From assembly GCA_028564675.1 (NCBI GenBank), contig JAOVVO010000195.1:54311-118310 (forward strand): 64,000 nt of DNA. The letters are read 5' to 3'. Under the pieces are notes generated by a model that was not told the DNA's origin, ran no database searches, and worked only from the letters and a program-made list of their open reading frames with translations. The stretch comes from Onchocerca lupi (Eukaryota > Nematoda > Chromadorea > Rhabditida > Onchocercidae). The position numbers and the translations under genes were made by a program. Below are positions 26,344-38,499 of this stretch, piece by piece; position 1 is the first letter of the stretch; each line of letters opens with the position of its first letter.

Positions 26344-29300
26344 AAACAGACACTGAGCTGTACCGGTTTTCTACACTAAGAAATTATATAGAAATGCATT
26401 TTCAATTGATCAAATTTCCTGTTTTCTTTGTTTTTTTTTTTTTTTTTTTTTTGAAAATGATGACTGTAATACTTATATGATCTGTACTTTTTTGTTTAGT
26501 ATGCATTTTTTTTTGGACCATACGCTCTGAAACAAAGGAATTTTTTTTATTCGAGTATCATTCTTATAAACCAAGAACTTTCTTCTTATTTTCGTTTTGT
26601 CGTTTCCGAAAACTGATTAAATATGATTATATTAAAAATTGTAGACTGTCACCTTTCTAGACTTGTAATCAATTAATTAATACATAAATTCGAAACTGCT
26701 GGAGATTTTCCGAACTAAGAGAAGAGGAACTAGTTGTGAATTTGTGGATTTCTCATGAAGGCCAAATCGTAATAAATTTGATTTTTATTTGAGAACTTTT
26801 TAGTTTACTTTCAAAGTTACCCTTGCCATTTGTTACTTTTTTTAATTGAAGTATTTATTCGCAGCTCACAGTTTGCAACCTTTTCATGTCGCTTGTGTTT
26901 TTCTGTTTTTAAGAATTTGGTTGTATTTTTAAGAATTTGTTTGTGTTATGCATACTGTTCTGCTTATTTTTATGTTTGTAATTCAGAGGCAGGTTTCCAG
27001 TGTTGCATCTTATGTCATTTTTAGCTTATTTGTTATCGTTGAAGAATGGGAAAAGGAGAAAGAAATTGGAAAGTGAGAAAGTAAGATCGAAAGCTATCTT
27101 TTTTGCCATTGGTTTTAGATCATGGAAAATTTTAGGGAAATTGATTGTGACTCTTTGTGCCCCTGCCTTTGGAGAGTTTTATTAATTTGCCGAACTGGTA
27201 TTGTTCTAGTCGATAGATGACCGGTTGTCATTATTATAATTTATGTCGACAGTGTATGAGAGGGTTTGAGGAAATTTCCTTATTTGCTTTTATTTTTTAA
27301 TTCAATTAGTTTTATTATCCTGCTGGTGACTGTCGCTTTCTACTTTGCGTTTTCGTTGTTAGGTTGGGATGATACCAAACCGTATCCTGAATTCGCTTTG
27401 AAATCAGGTACTATTGCCGACAGTATTACGGATTCCAAACGTAGGATTTTTGAATTATGACTATCGGTGAAATTATAAAAAGTTATCGTATAAATCACTT
27501 AAAAGAATGTTTTCTCACGAAAAAGAGGGAAACTGACATCAATTTTTTAGCGCCTTGAAGAAAGAGAGTGTTACAGTACCGTAGATAGTGAAATATTATA
27601 GGCCAAAAAATTGCTACTCATATGAGTTTGAAATATGCCAAAGCATTGTGAAATACATGTTGAATGCACTTTCTATTGAAAAAGAAGGCATGATCTTTCC
27701 GGTCTTCAAGGCCATAAGTTATGGTGTTTATAAGTAATATTTGGATTTTGTCCTGACTGTTTGCTCAGGATATTTTCAGGGTGCAAATCAAGTTCCAAAA
27801 ACAACATTACAATAGTTTTTAGTTTTCTTTTTTGTCCAAAAAACAAGGGTATTTGTGGGCAAATTTTTGTCTCCTTAATGTAATTGATGGATAGTCCGGT
27901 TATCCCAGTATTTCAATGTGGTTCATTTCATGATGTCATTATCTCAATGTATTTTTTTTTCTTTAACTAAGTTATTGTAAACTTATCCTATCTTTGCTGT
28001 TGCTGATATATGTCTTGAAGTGTAATAAATCGCTTGTAAATCACAGTATGTCTGGAAAAAAAAAAACATATAATAGCAAACCTCATTAGTTTATCCTTTT
28101 TAATCCCAGTTAAACTATGAAATTGTTAAATGGACGAAAGAAAGGTGTGGGAGGAATTGCATCAAGCAGTTATAAGTTTCCTGGACTAGGCCTGGTGGTG
28201 GGATCTGGTAGAAACAATGAGCAATTTCTTTGAAAACTGTTGGTGGTGCATATGTTTGGAAGTGAATCGATGTATTATTTTTACATGAGTATGAGTAGAA
28301 TATAGGATCTGGAATTCTGAGGGGAAGTAATGATCTTGAAGTGACAGGTAGTTATAGATTTCTTCTGAATTAGACCTGGTAATAAGATCTGATAAAAAAG
28401 TTGCTTATAAATATTCATTTTAGAAACAATTTTTGTTGGTTTTTTTGTTCATGTTTATCACTCAGTCTATAGACAGTTGTACACAGCTAAACTACTTTAT
28501 AGCTGAAAAATGTAGACCAAGCGAACAAATAAAATGAATAGGCTTGGAGCATTTTAAAATTGAACAACATTCAAATAAACGGAATGAAAAGTGCGAGGGA
28601 ACTAGTATCTTCAGCCATGTACTATTGCAGTTTTCATTGCTCTTCCTTGTTTATCGTCGCATAGATTTTTTCTTGTAAATTTCATACCTGTAAACTTTGA
28701 AGTTTCATTTAATCATCGATCTTCAGCAAAATCGAAGTGCTATCGGAGTTATTCGTTGATTTAACACTGAAGTATCGTGTATTCGTTATGAATCGTTCCA
28801 TCTGTTTCTCTCTCCCTCTCACTGTCGTCGCTCAGTCCTTCTAATCATTTAAATAAGCTTGGAAATTTTCACCAAAAGTTTGCAAAATCCTTGCGAAATG
28901 TAGAATTCCTATTAAGTGAACTGTTCTTGTTCTTTTATAGTGCTTATGTCAAATGATTCCGTAATTGTTTCTATGAACCATTTAATTTGCCTTCTCATCG
29001 TTTTTGGTGACAGTTCTTAAAAGTCTGGTTTTGTGTGCTGTCGTTAGTTTTTGTTTACCTACTGTTCAATTTTTCTTTTATTTTAGCATAGGGAAAAAAG
29101 AGAGAGGAAAGGACAGAATGAAATGATTTTCTTTTTCAACAAAATGGTAAAGACAGGAAAAAGAGAGAGAGAGGGGGAAAATCTGTGTCATTCAAATCTT
29201 CTTTTCATCTGGATTGAAGTCGTTTTTATGATGAGAGCTACTTACGATTTGTCATCTTTTAAAAATATTCAGGGTTAAGATGAAAATTTTGTAAGTTCGT

Positions 29301-29720
29301 AGATTTCTCGGGAAGGTAGTTAGTTAGTTATCCTAACAAAAAAAAAGAATGCAGGAAAAAGGACCGACACATAGCCGAAGGATTTGACCTATTTTGTATC
29401 ATGGACATGAAGAAGGTGGAAGAATCGTACCCGTCCTTATCTTCTTGGCGATAAGATGGCTGTCTTTACCAATTGCGCTAAATTTATTCCGAAATAATGA
29501 AACTTACCGGAATATCCTCATTACATTTACTTTTCTTCTGATTTTGGATTTTACTCGAATTTTGTTTCAACAGAACATATATAAAATTCGATCATTCGAA
29601 CGATTAATTGATCATTGGAGGATGCTGTCTATCCGCAAGGTGGGGGGAATTTATCTGGTGAGAGATAAAGATCGTTATCTAGTTGTATGATATTTTTAGA
29701 TAGTCTAATGTTATATAGCT
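26344..29720 (+). other. Calcineurin 3' flank and spacer to RASSF gene
   Basis: About 3.4 kb. The first part is presumably the calcineurin 3' UTR, with a T-run near 26421-26451 and an AATAAA hexamer at 26771. No gene of recognised family was found. Frames at 27266-27460 and 29394-29690 are open but unsupported; the first is mentioned in the findings. Confidence 0.6.
26771..26776 (+). terminator. Candidate poly(A) signal for calcineurin A
   Basis: AATAAA 428 bases after the stop codon. It is a good match to the consensus hexamer but such hexamers are frequent in AT-rich DNA. Confidence 0.35.
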
Positions 29721-32700
29721 ATGAGTAAAACTTTGGATTATGGTGCGAATAGTAACAACAGAAATGATGAAAAACATGTACAATCAAATCAGTCCGTCAC
29801 TCAACAACCGAGGTATTATTCGATTTTAAATATCATTTTTTTTTTTCAAGTTTTGAAGACTTAAGAATTTTTATGAAAAAATTTTTATAAATTTGTTTGA
29901 TATAATCAATTGTTTACTTTAGTTTGAATTTCATTTTTGCAAGTTTTTTTTCCCTTGATATTTTCGAGTTAAATCAGTTAGTTGTGGATGCTGAACATTT
30001 ATTTATTTTACCAACGTTTGCTTTTAGCATTGTTTCGTATTTAACGAATTTTAAAAGCTTACTGTCGTATTTTGAGATGGTTTTCCGGATTACGCGCAAG
30101 GATTTCGCAGCTTAATATGCCAGAATGGCTAAGTCAACTTGGAGTTAGGAATTTTAATTATATAGTACCAACAGAGGAAGTGGTAAGTGCTTTCTCAGTT
30201 ATCGGGAATAATAATTAGACTTGAAAAAAAAATGAGCTGTGTAGAAAAGAAATAAATTGTGAATTGATGATTATTGGAAGAAATCTGAAATCTTACCTTT
30301 TACAATTTTTTAAAACTGAAGTATGGATACCATAAAAGTAGATAGTTAATGCATTTTATCCTCACAGCTTCTAAAACGGTTAGTGGAGATGCTAGGAACA
30401 TTTTTATAATTTCTAGTTGCCCGATGATGAAGCTGAAAAAAAAGTAGACTGCAAAGATGATCAACCAAAGCGGAGATTGGATGATGTTTCGAAAAAGTTA
30501 GAGACATGCACAGATCCAGAGGTGAACATAAATGGAGTGAGTTCACTGATTTCTGACTTAAGCAATTTCGTAAATTATTGGTATAATCCAATTCAGTTTA
30601 ACTATTTCAACTTTCATTTTCATTCTTAATGCTTTTGTTGCTGCTGTTACTGTTCTTACCATTTTTGATATGCATTTTTTATGTATTACAGCAATTTTAA
30701 ATTTTCTCTAAGTATTAAATTAGTTGTAGATCGATTTTAAGTCAGTTCAACTTGCAGAGTGATACTATAGGCTCATGGTTATGGGAAGAAGCTGATTATG
30801 AAGATACCCTTGCTTTGCAGCACTTTGGCCCGTTAAAGAATCTCATTACGGGTTGTAATCATCCAGGAAAAGGACACGATTTCTTGTAAGACATTTCAAA
30901 AGATAAAATGAATTTCTTTGTCAATTTAGATTTGGTTAAATGTTTTTTAATTGTTTTAGGTCACTGTCCGTTACCCATCCAACCTGGTGTGATAAATGTG
31001 GAGATTTTATGTGGGGATTTTTGACAAGAGCTGTGAAATGTGACAGTAAGTTAATGCTACTAAAAATCTTATAACTGATGTTGGGTATTCAATGTTTTCT
31101 TTTCTTGCGGATTTAAATGAAAGCAATAAGCAATAAGCGGTGAAAAAAGCACACACATTATACTTGTATGTTTTTTTTCAAGTGAAAAAAAGTGAAAAAA
31201 AAAACACAAATTTTAAAAAATCTCGAGCTGATTATTTTAAACTTTTTTCTTACAGACTGTAATTACACCTGTCACGCAAAATGCAAATTGCTGGTAACAC
31301 TTGATTGTAAAACAGCCGATAGTACTTTGAGTTCATGTCATGAATTAGCAGTGACTTCTTCTTGTTCAAATCTTAAAATGTTCACTGAAAATGTCGACAT
31401 CCTTGAGGTCTGCATCGTTCTTTGTGATGTTTTCAAAGTTTTAAATTTTCATTTAGAAAGTTAGAATCATAAATATAGCAGAGGCCTTCGTGGCATTCTT
31501 TTTTTTATTCCATCCTTTTGAGCTTTTTTATCCTAACTGTTACAAATTTATGTAGGAACAAAAAGACGAAACAAGCGGTTTTGTACAAATTTATATGAAC
31601 TTTATGAGGCCTATTAACGTGGTCGCAGGCGATTCACTTTCATTTCTGGATGTTACTAACGAGTCGGGTGAATTTTTTAGTATGATATTGTTTTTTTTTT
31701 TTATTGTCTTACATTAACTTTCGAACCATTAATAAACTTTGAAAGGGATATTTTCAATTATTTGAAACATTTATGGGAAATTTGTGGATCAATATCTATT
31801 TATTTCTTTCAGGATCCATAACCACCAATTCTGTAAGGACAATAACAACATTTTTTCTTCCTAGAAATACTGTCAAAAATGTGAATATAAGTAGCAACAT
31901 GACTACCAGGTATATATAGATTGTTTTATGTCCATTTTTATTCACTATAAGTAATTCTGTCTCAGATATAGTCCTTCGTTCCGTTTACTCATTCAAATGG
32001 ACTTCACTTTCTTTTTTTTTTTTCAGAGAAATGATTATAACTTTGCTGCGAAAATTCCGAGTTGCAGATAATCCACGGAAGTTTGCATTGTATGAACGCG
32101 TTTGTCATTCTTCAGAAAGTCCGACTGTGCAAAATTGTATGTTTTTATAAAATACCATTCTGAAAAATTTTTCATTCTTCATTAAGTATTAAGCCTTTTC
32201 AGACTTTTTGTTCCGATCTTTTCATTTATTCAGTCTTCTTTCGTACTTCATTTTGCTGTATTTTCTACTGAAAATCAAATGTGATTTGAGATAGTTTAAC
32301 GCGCATTTCGGACGAGTCATTTCCACTAAAAATTGTGCGTTCATGGGAAGAAAAGGGTGAAAAACGACAATTAGTTTTGCAGGAGAATGATACAGGGGAT
32401 ATTTTGGTTTGTCTTTTTTTGATATTTCCATTTGTATCGTATTCAAATTTTCTTAGCTGAGAAAGTTTGGAATCATTTCATGCTTACTTACAGTTTTAGC
32501 TGTTGTTTCCCGAGAAAATGATGCATTTTAAAAATGCTCTGATTTCAGTGGGATATGTTTGAAGTACCGGAACTTGAGAATTTTTTAAAAATACTGGAAG
32601 ATGAAGAAAAACAATATTCTTTCCGAATTCGCCAGAAATACGATGCTTACAGGTGAATTTCATAAAGTTTTCACACGTCTTATTAATACTTCACGTTCTG

Positions 32701-32892
32701 CATACACTTTTTAAAATTGCGCGTGTTTTATTGTTGCAAGTTTTTATTTGTAGTTTGGTGCTTTCGTTTTGTTAATAAATTTGAATTTTCAGGTGGTACT
32801 TGGATGAAAATTTACGTAACCGAGGTTTTACTGTGGATAGTGATGAATTTAGCTCAGTAAAAGCAAATTCCTGTATATCCACTGACGTTTAG
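29721..32892 (+). CDS. rsf-1: RASSF1/5-type Ras-association (RA) domain protein
   Basis: Scaffold that binds Ras-family GTPases and, through its SARAH helix, Hippo/MST kinases. Twelve exons in consistent phase: 29721-29812, 30077-30182, 30417-30536 (or to 30521), 30758-30885, 30960-31045, 31256-31407, 31556-31667, 31813-31909, 32027-32136, 32291-32406, 32549-32652, 32793-32892, about 440 residues. A C1 zinc finger spans about 146-195 (H...CDKC...CDNC...C...C), followed by an RA domain (about 235-373) containing TREMIITLLRKFRVADNPRKFALYER, written here as motifs TREMIITLLRKFRV and NPRKFALYER, and a C-terminal SARAH helix (WDMFEVPELENFLKILEDE onward). Domain order is that of RASSF1/RASSF5. The acceptors of introns 1 and 9 are TTTGAG, so the exon-2 boundary is less sure; N-terminal residues before about 60 have no recognisable domain. 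A GTGAGT donor favours the longer form of exon 3. Confidence 0.9.
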
Positions 32893-33564
32893 CTCCCTTT
32901 ATTTTTCTGCTATAGTCAGTAATTTATATTTATTGAAACTTTTAATGGTGTGTTGATTGATCCTTCATAAAATGATGAATCAGTAAATTTAAATATTCTT
33001 TGAAATTCTTTCTTATTGATGATATCAATTTTTCGTTCTCAGATTTTCGTTTGTTTTTGAAATCGTGTGTTATTGGTCGAATTAATTATAGTTCTATTGT
33101 AAAAGAAATTATATGTACAGCTGAATCACCGTTATAAGTTATAATTCATCTGCAGTGAGATCTGAAAATAATTAAAAGTGATATAGCATTTCCTCAATTT
33201 AAAGTTTAATGAACTAAATCATGAGAGCTTCAAAATAACAGCACACACTTTTTTCCTTTGGGTCTTTTAAATGACTTCACTTTTTAATGGCAATATTTCA
33301 TTTGTGTGCTTTCTGTTTGTTTGAAATTGTTGTAGTTATAGGCTTTCCAGCTCTCGTTATTTATTGTAATATGTATTGTTATTTATTGCAGTATGTGGTG
33401 TTGCAGTGAACGTTGTCATTACTTTCTGCTATTTAAATTAAGTTGTTGTTTCATTGCTGCTCGCGGAGCGATTTAGAAGGACGGTAATCCGAATCATTTC
33501 AAAAGATTAAAATCAGTTTGACAGCAAGCCTTCTGAGTCTTTTGAAAGATATAACTCTACGCGT

Positions 33565-33568
<4 letters not shown>

Positions 33569-33603
<35 letters not shown>
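33569..33603. repeat. Poly-T tract, 35 bases
   Basis: Longest uninterrupted homopolymer seen in the window, about 0.7 kb after the RASSF stop codon. Confidence 0.95.
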
Positions 33604-36126
33604 CACATCAGAAGATATACATGTTGGGAAAGCATCACTCATGGGAATATGCAATCTATATTCTTGAAAAGTTTAAAAAGTTAATAACGTCAACGAGATA
33701 AGAATAGTAGACTTCAGATGAGCTCTTGAAATAGGTTTTTCCCCGAGAAACGCTGAAGAGGATTTTTTTTTTTTTTTGACCAAGTTAGGTGTAAATCATG
33801 ATTTTTCCTATATTTCGGAAAGTTCGCAAGGGGTTATGAATCCTTACCCATACCTTTTTGTCTTCACATTTGTAGTTGATGAATACATACTTATCTATCC
33901 ATAATTAAGTTTAGAAGAACATAGTATGTATTATGATATGGAGCTTATGGTATCATTTTAAGCTTTAAAATCTTGAAAGTGGCTAATCCGACTGTTAACT
34001 GTGCTTTTACTATTATCACCGACGTATTCGTATAATTATTGTTTGGCGCCAAGAACTTGTAATTTGCTCTGATTATGTAGAGGTTTTAAATTAAATTAAG
34101 AAATTGGAGGAGAAATACTAATTTTCAAGCAAAAAAGTCGGATTTTATTAAATTTAGTATTTGGCAAGAATTGTTCGAAATATAAAGTCAATAAATACTA
34201 TGAAAGAACAACGAATAAACTTCAGTGAAACAAATTCGGTATTCTGTTTAGATTGTTGAATGGATTTCGAAAAGATTTGTGAGAATCGAATGGATGATGA
34301 TGGTACCATCAACACAGTAATAGTTCTGAATGAAAACTGAGCAAACATACGTTTCTTTTGAAAAAAATTGCGGATGCATGAAGAAACTTCTATGGTTTGA
34401 AGAAAGCAGAAGCAGATGCATAGCTCAATAACGACATAAACTTATTTCCTTGATACTACGGACAATGATGATTGTTTGCTACTGCAGATTCTTCTCTCTT
34501 TAGGAAAATAGCTAAGTCATCTTCAGTAGAAATGTTTCAAGCGAGAATATTTTGATAAAAAATTTGATTGGCGTCATTTCACCATTTCATCAAAATTGGC
34601 TCCGTTAAATATTAAAAAATTTAACATTTAAGTTAAGCAAGAATGCGGATTCATTCCCTTAATAAATATTCATTCTAATTTAAAATGAAAGTTAAGCTTA
34701 ATATTCAGCTATTAGTTTTATTTGCAGTTTTTGTTTTAACAAGTGATCTATGTAATTCTACCATAAGTAAATTGTTTTCTATCCTGTTGTTCGTCTATTT
34801 CATGCTGGATAGTCAGAAAAAAGCATTAATGCTTTTTGGGTTTCCTGGAAACCAAATCTTTGAAAATAGATAAGAAAAAGTAAAAAATTCTGCTTCATAT
34901 CGCTACCAATCATTTTTGATAACTCATGTGACAACCTTTGAGTCCAGTCAAGCTTGAGCCTAGTCGTGAAAAAGTCATTCCATCCAAATATCTTCCCAAT
35001 ACTTCTTTTATTAGGTTTTACGACAATTATATAAATCATATGTAATTGCTTCATTATTTTTGTTTCAAATCATTCTCACATCTTTGATTTGAATTTTTAA
35101 TGATTTATAATTTTTGTGAATATTTTTTTTTTTTTTTTTAATGACGATTGATTTAGTTTTTTAAACGAATGGGAAAACTTGAAAATTTAGAAAATGTTTA
35201 ACTTTCAAAAAAATTTCATTTTTATTTAGCGTTGCAAATACCATTCAAATAATCTTTAGAAAAAGTGAAATTTTTTTTTCCGTTAATCAACAGATTATTG
35301 TCTAGCTTCTCGTATAATATAATATGAGAAAACTTCCAAAAGTTGAAAAATTCATAACAATCATTAACTTTATCATTTCTATATTTTTTTGGGAAAAATC
35401 AAATGGAAAAGTATGCATTATCGCAAAAATTGAAGCAAAATTTTTAATGCAAAATGCATATTTGATTAAAAATATCATAGATTAAAAAGAGAAAAGAACA
35501 AGATTTCTAAAATCTACTTAGAAGGATTGGATTGGGTGATAGAAAGCAGTGATTTTCATGAGATGAATAATTCGAAGTGTTCGAGGAATTCTCCCAAGCT
35601 TGGAATAGTAAATGTGATAATTTATGAATCTATTCCAATTCGCATTTCCGCCTTTCCTTTTGCACAGCAATTATTTAGCTATCAATTTGATAGCCTCATT
35701 CTCAATCTACGAATTCCTTCTCGCTTTTTTTTTTTTTTTGTTCGAATTTTATCATTCGAGAATTTTACTGTCGTTTAATTTTTCCCATTACGATATAATT
35801 AGTTGTTACTAGGAAATTTTCCTTTTTTGATGATGAAATAAGTTAGAAATTTTAATTTGAATGGAAAAGATGTTCATTTTATTGTCTTCTTTGCAGTTCT
35901 GATGCTTTTTTCAAAAGCGTTCATGCATAAAACATACCTGAAGTATAAGGAGAAATTCTGAACTGAATGATCAGAATTGACATTTGATGAAAAATTATAG
36001 GGTTTTTGAATAAGTTATTTTGTTTACTTAACTAATTTTTTCATAGGTAATAATTTGCTAATGCTTGTAACGATGTTATTTTTTGTTTGAGCAAATTTAT
36101 TATCTCAAAGTTTGCCTTTAAGTTTC

Positions 36127-36148
36127 TTTTTTTTTTTTTTTTTTTTTT
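36127..36148. repeat. Poly-T tract
   Basis: Uninterrupted run of 22 T in the long intergenic interval. Confidence 0.95.
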
Positions 36149-38466
36149 GGCTGAACAAGTAAAAAAAAGTAAAGATATTTTGAAATAAATAGTCGTTGGG
36201 ATTTTAAATATTTGCATATTTTAAGCTTTGAAATAAGTTTATGGAAATGACTGGTGGGATTGTGGATATATATGGGCGATGAAACAAAGTTTTGGGGACG
36301 AAAAACATCAACGGAGATTAGTCCCTCGAGAAAACTTCTAACACCCTATCTGTCTTTCTTGGCAAATAATAGGATCCAAGAAAATCTAACAAAGAAATGT
36401 AAACACTAAATATATAACATGTTGAATTCTTCAGTTTTTCACCAAACTTTATCACAGATTTATATTAACAAATGGATATATTCTTATACGCCATCTAGAA
36501 TCTCAAGAGTCTTGACATCTAAAATATCGACAATCGAGAATTTTATGTGTTAAGAAATAATTTATTTTGTTGCTAGATATCATAAGCATATTTGTTTAAT
36601 AGATTTACAAAATAGCACTTGTACGTTTCAGGTATAAATTTTTCTAACTTTCGACTTTGGAATATTGATACAACTTGCAATGAAAACCAAAAGTTTCGTT
36701 TTTATCTTGAAATTCTAATAAGTCTCAAATTCAAAATTTTTGTTAAATGGAATTCTAAAATAAGTAGAAGAAGCAACAGATTTTATTTTTATTCCTATTC
36801 AACAAAGATGCCGATTATATCTAAAAAGCGATTCATTAGTTTAGAATTTATTAATAATAAGTCAGAATTTTTGCTATTTTTAGTCTTACATCGATTAAAA
36901 TATACGCGGTCAATTTCGAATATGTTTTTTTGAGAAGCAATAAAGGAATTCAATAAATCATTTCTCGAAATAAAAAAAAAAAATATTTTCATCTTAAATA
37001 TTTCAGCGAAAGTTTAGTGCAGTTGTAATTTACATGCAAATTGAAAAATAGCAAGTTATGCCTATAGAATTTGATTCATAAGTATTCAAAAACTGGTATG
37101 CAACTTGATTTTCTTTTGCCAAATTTTGAATTTTTCGACTTGTGCACTATTTTCGAACAAATTCTTAGGCGATATAAAAAGGTTTCTTTTCAATTTGGAT
37201 GCTTTAAATGTTTTAGCATAAAATACTATCAAATTCATGCTATAAAACATTCAACAAGCTATAAAGAATATTCAGCGAGATTCATCATATTATAAATCAT
37301 TCATACTATTTAAAACAAGTTATGTTTAGAGGTTTAATATGTCTTTCAAAATCAAAATCATCTCTTTCGAAGATAACCGATTTTTAAAAAGGCAACTTCG
37401 TCGTTAAAACTGATAATTTTTTGAAATTTTTTCTTTTTCTTTTTTAATACTGCAGATCTGAATAGTTAATCAAATTGATCTTTCATGCACATATGCTTTG
37501 ATATTTTTTTGGGATAAATAGCTTTTCGGATATTTTTTTTTTCTTTTTTTCAATCAAAACCATCTATGAGAATATTTTTCAAGAAAATGAAAACTTTAAC
37601 AAAGTCTATTTCGTAGCATCGGTGCAACTGGAAAGCAATAAATAAGTAATTCAATTGTGCAAGCTTGCTGATGACAAAGTTAACGTAAATAATCACAATA
37701 AGGTTGTTAGGAGGAGGGAAAGAAAAACGCATCCCGTAGAAAATGCTTAAATATGCCTTTGCTAGTTTTTGGATCTATCCTTTCAATCCATTCTCTTCTA
37801 ACAATGTCACTAAATTACGAATTTGTCATCAGACGAATTTTTGTGTATGTGTGTAGTATATATTTATATACAATTATATTCGTTTGTGTGTATCTATGTT
37901 AGGCGGCTTATTTAACAATCTAATAAATCTCATAGATTTTTTTCATTTTTTTTTTTTTTTGATGTTTTTGAAATCATCGTTTTTTCAACATTTTTTTCCT
38001 TAAATCACACAATTCATTTGAGTTGTCATTTTGAACTATGATATTCTTATCTTTGAATACAAATTTACTTCAACTGAAATTCGAAAAATCACTAATTTTT
38101 TAAAAATGGACTACGAGAAGCTTGGCAGAATTTTTTTTTCTCTTGCTTACAAAACAAGTTTAAGAAATCAAGTAACATGCTAATTTATGTTGAAAGGTAT
38201 CAATTTTTATCTGATTTTCAATTTTGTTGACTTTGATTTAAAGAAAAAAAGAGTCATTTAATATAAAAATGATTCCTTTCTCGAGATATGCGTGCTGTTT
38301 ACGACAAAAGCAAATCACCGTTTTCCGTTTCAACTAATGATGATCTTGCAGTAAATGACTTCATTTCGAGATGATGATTGCAAGAAGAAGCCAATCAACA
38401 CTTGAAAAATAAAATTTTGCATCGAAATGTACTTTATTATTTCATGCTTAATTCGAAATTTCTCAG

Positions 38467-38499
38467 TTCATATAATATCATCTCATGATATTATATGAA
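38467..38499. repeat. Perfect inverted repeat, 15-bp arms
   Basis: Arms 38467-38481 (TTCATATAATATCAT) and 38485-38499 are exact reverse complements around the loop CTC. It is AT-rich and intergenic; no flanking ORF or duplication explains it. Confidence 0.95.

Noticed and set aside
29394..29690. 98-codon plus-strand frame upstream of the RASSF gene
   Set aside because: Hydrophobic, non-conserved-looking sequence out of phase with the RASSF start and with no acceptor linking it to the gene.
30346..30591. 81-codon minus-strand frame over RASSF exon 3
   Set aside because: Antisense shadow of a phase-consistent plus-strand exon.
36619..37295. Two open plus-strand frames over 70 codons in the long intergenic interval
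   Set aside because: Phe/Ile/Lys/Ser-rich composition typical of random AT-rich sequence, with no homology or exon chain.
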